From Colias croceus (lineage: Eukaryota > Arthropoda > Insecta > Lepidoptera > Pieridae), in assembly GCF_905220415.1 (NCBI RefSeq), contig NC_059546.1, positions 8,556,001-8,620,000 on the forward strand: DNA of 64,000 nucleotides, written 5' to 3'. Below are positions 61,101 through 64,000 of the stretch, piece by piece (positions within the stretch are counted from its first letter, which is position 1; each line of letters starts with the position of its first letter). The notes beneath the pieces were generated by a model. It was not told the origin of the DNA, searched no databases, and worked only from the letters and a program-made list of their open reading frames with translations. Made by a program: the position numbers and the translations under genes.

Positions 61101-64000
61101 TTTGTGACGGCTTAACAGTTCAACCAATACGTAGTCGTATTTGATTCACGGTACTGTATAGAATATACACATCAAAGTCTATAACTATATAAATGTATAC
61201 CTACGGTATTATAGATATTAAATATAGCCAGGAAAAAACATTTTTTTACCAAAACATTTTACGTTTGAGGCCAACTATCGCTGTAAAAACGATGGAATAG
61301 GTAGTAATTTAATGAATTATACGTACCTATTCATATCCGTTAAACATGTTAAGCGTACTCCAACTACTATTTTAACCTAAATATACTTTGACAAATAAAC
61401 AAAACTACACGGGTGGAGCCAGGTTGATCAGCTAGTTATTAATAAACAATGTAACTTACTTAAAAGAATTAAAATTGGCCAGGCTTTTGTTCGTCAACGG
61501 ATAAGTGAATTACCGACCTTCAGCTGATTCGATCAACTTTTATAAAAGATAAGATTCCTACCGGAAGATAATAAAATGATGAGGTAGAAGATTCACAACA
61601 TTACAATGCTGATTACTCTATGATAAGTTGTGATTCTCTATACGTATATCTAGATTTTAATTCGTTTTTCTAATAATTTGCCCTTATACCTACGTCTTAT
61701 TATGGAGCAATATTATTTCAACATTGATTAATCGTCGAAGAACACAATTAAATTTAATGAAACGCAAATACTTCAAATTATATTCGAAATAGTACCCAAG
61801 ATCCCGCTAAAATACACCCATGCGTCTAATATTTTTTCGTAACTGCTTTTTACCGTAAAAACACTCCATTAATTTGGAGGAAATCTACGCGTAAAGAATA
61901 ATGAACTGGGATCGCGAAGTTTATATATTCTATTTCATGCGGAAGGAAGCAGGCCAGAGCAACAAATTTGCGTACTGTGATCCATTCGCTTGTATAAGCG
62001 TGGATTAACAAAGGACTTTGTTTTATACAGCCCCGTTCTGAGTGAATCCCAAATAAGATTTGTTTAAGAATTGTACGATGGGCGCAGCGCTCAATTTCAA
62101 CGAAATTTGAGCGTGTAGTCGTAAATAGGCTTAACCGACTTATATGACTAAGCTTACAGTAGCCGAGCTTAAAATTTTCTTGGTTAAAAGGTTTTTGTTT
62201 ATTAGGGAGTTTATGAAGGATAAAAATAATTTCATAAGCACGGATTTAAAGACATGTTAATATAATAAATTTGTTACAAACAAGTAATTTATGTGATCTA
62301 AGGATAATACATTGTAAATAAATGCAAAATAAGTACATTTATTTCTAACAGTACATTCCAATTTATTTTGTAGTTGATAATATCATAATTCCATTTATTA
62401 AAGAATTAATAATATGTAATCTTTTAATAGAAGTTATACTTGACTTATAAATTAATGAAATCTACAGAGAGCATAAATTCACAGAAAATAATCTAAATTA
62501 TTCAAATCTGCAAAGAAAATAAGTTTGACATGTAAATTACATCATTTCGTACAAGAGAAGTGGAAGATTACGTAATAAGACTCGCATTTTTAGGCTAGGT
62601 ACTTATAAGATATATTATAAATTATTATAATAATATTATTTTAATATCATAAACGAGAAAGGAATTTATTCAATTGTATGTATAATGTATTGTAGAGACA
62701 CCGTATTATATAGTAAGTAGGTAGTAAAAATAGACGGGAGCTAAAGGAAATAAGAAGACATTGTCTATAATAGGTCTACTTCTACTATTACTTCTGCCTA
62801 CTGAGCATAATTATTATGGTACGTCGATAATTATTATCGATCTGTTTGCAAGAATTAAGTATAATCTCATTACAAGTAATATTTTATCCACACTTTGATT
62901 TAAACTTCTTTAGAACCAATTCCATCGTTTGCATAAACACTGGCTTATACGGAAAAGGGTTGAAAATTCAAGGGCTCATACTGAAATGGATTTATCAAAG
63001 GGCATCATAGTGGGTCGAGCTTGCCTTAAGGGATCGTGCCCTACCTGACACGTGTTACATTTCGATACCCCGTTTGCAAACAACGATTTTATAGGTTTTG
63101 TGAGGCTGTAATATTTTTTATGAATAATTTTTCGTTGTTTTTTTTTTTCAAAGTTTTGTTAGGATATTCATTAGGAAGATGTTAGTCATTATATTAGTTT
63201 GAGAAAAAGTATTTTTTTGTATTATGTTAATTTTAAATTCTAAATAATACACTAAGAAAAATATTTTTACTGCATTATCTCCTATCCTAAATAACAGATT
63301 CCCTCCCTAAAAACCGATGTAAATTGTGGTATAATAGCGTTTCTATGAACAATGGTTACTGAAAAATTTAATGACGCCATTACACAGCTAGTAAAAGAGC
63401 TAGATAATTTTTATTGCAACATTATCGACAACAGTTTCCAAGAAATTATATTCCTTTATTATAAAACCACGCAACCACGCACGCACACCAAATGTAAGTT
63501 TCATTTTCTATACACCTTATATTTTTACGATACATTGCAGTTACGTGATCTGCTAACGAGAAAAGTCCGCTAATGGTCAGCAAACGAACTTTTGCTTCAG
63601 TAAATTAAAACAATGTTTTTCACCCTTCAGCGTGTAACAAATTAATAAGAGACAGTCACGGCTTGTCACCGCAAGGGGTTTTGATAAATCACGCCGGTCC
63701 GTGGACCCTCTTAAAAGTCACATGTCATACAAAAAGTTTTGCCACGAGGGCGTGTCAGCTGTTCTTGAGTCGTGTTGTTTGTATAGGTAATAGGTATATA
63801 TACATTTTTGTATAGAAACGCAGTGCAATTTAGTTAGCTAATATTATATGAAAGTCTTGTAACTTTCATAATTCGCATTGTTTTTGTAAATAGGGCGAAT
63901 TTAAAAGAATTTTTATATATTAGTGTGTTTGAAAAGTAGTATTTCGAAAATTTCGACTAAGTGGCAGGATAAAAATTTTTAGGGAAGAATGTAAACAATG
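58112..64000 (+). other. Start of intron 4 of the A2M-family gene
   Basis: The donor GTAAGGA opens an intron of at least 5.9 kb that leaves the window. It contains an 18-bp perfect hairpin at 59538-59578 and a possible degenerate Helitron end near 61436. No continuation of the MG2 frame was found, and the short open frames show no family resemblance. Confidence 0.7.
59538..59578. repeat. 18-bp perfect inverted repeat, 5-nt loop
   Basis: TGTAGATTTTGCTCTAAT, loop TAGTT, ATTAGAGCAAAATCTACA. Located in intron 4. Confidence 0.9.

Noticed and set aside
62935..63060. Plus-strand stretch reading TGLYGKGLKIQGLILKW, considered as the next A2M exon
   Set aside because: No acceptor is in the right place and phase (frame after the nearest AG hits a stop), and the residues do not fit the rest of MG2.
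1..64000. Search for CRISPR arrays, operons, phage or bacterial defence genes
   Set aside because: The DNA is clearly eukaryotic: spliced exons, lepidopteran repeats, no Shine-Dalgarno-spaced frames. Regular repeats found are transposon modules, not CRISPR.

Overview
The window looks like nuclear DNA of a moth or butterfly (Lepidoptera). The evidence is AT-rich sequence without dense open frames, GT/AG-spliced exons separated by kilobase-scale introns, and many short interspersed elements that end in GCGGGCGAAGCCGCGGGCGGAAAGCTAGT-type tails, the hallmark of lepidopteran Helitron-like elements. The species cannot be named from the sequence. No prokaryotic gene, operon, CRISPR array, rRNA or convincing tRNA was seen.

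One host gene is clearly supported. Four plus-strand exons (23399-23513, 36903-37081, 54668-54850, 57986-58111) join in perfect phase to give the first 185 residues of a secreted alpha-2-macroglobulin / thioester-protein / CD109-like protein: a signal peptide, an MG1-like domain and the beginning of MG2 (YRPGET motif). The gene continues past the right edge, so the thioester, bait region and receptor-binding domain cannot be examined. Its introns are about 13.4, 17.6, 3.1 and more than 5.9 kb, and most of the window is intron or upstream DNA.

The upstream part (1-23398) and the introns carry about 20 Helitron-like copies from at least seven head types, two truncated non-LTR retrotransposon 3' ends and several other dispersed repeats. 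Three larger cut-and-paste-like elements are also present. At 10121-11355 a modular element has two opposed arrays of three ~138-bp units. At 49361-51511 an element has 27-bp terminal inverted repeats (TIRs), flanking TA, and a nested retro-like repeat. At 52944-54130 an element has 31-bp TIRs and an 8-bp target duplication.

The most unusual stretch is 49.3-54.5 kb inside intron 2. It holds the last two elements, a THAP-like first exon at 51594, a 16-bp palindrome, a perfect four-unit heat-shock element at 52855, an exon-like minus-strand frame at 53665-53839, and a 22-bp hairpin at 54423-54481 just before exon 3. I found no evidence of a complete new biological system; the best leads are this intronic cluster and the modular element near 10-11 kb.
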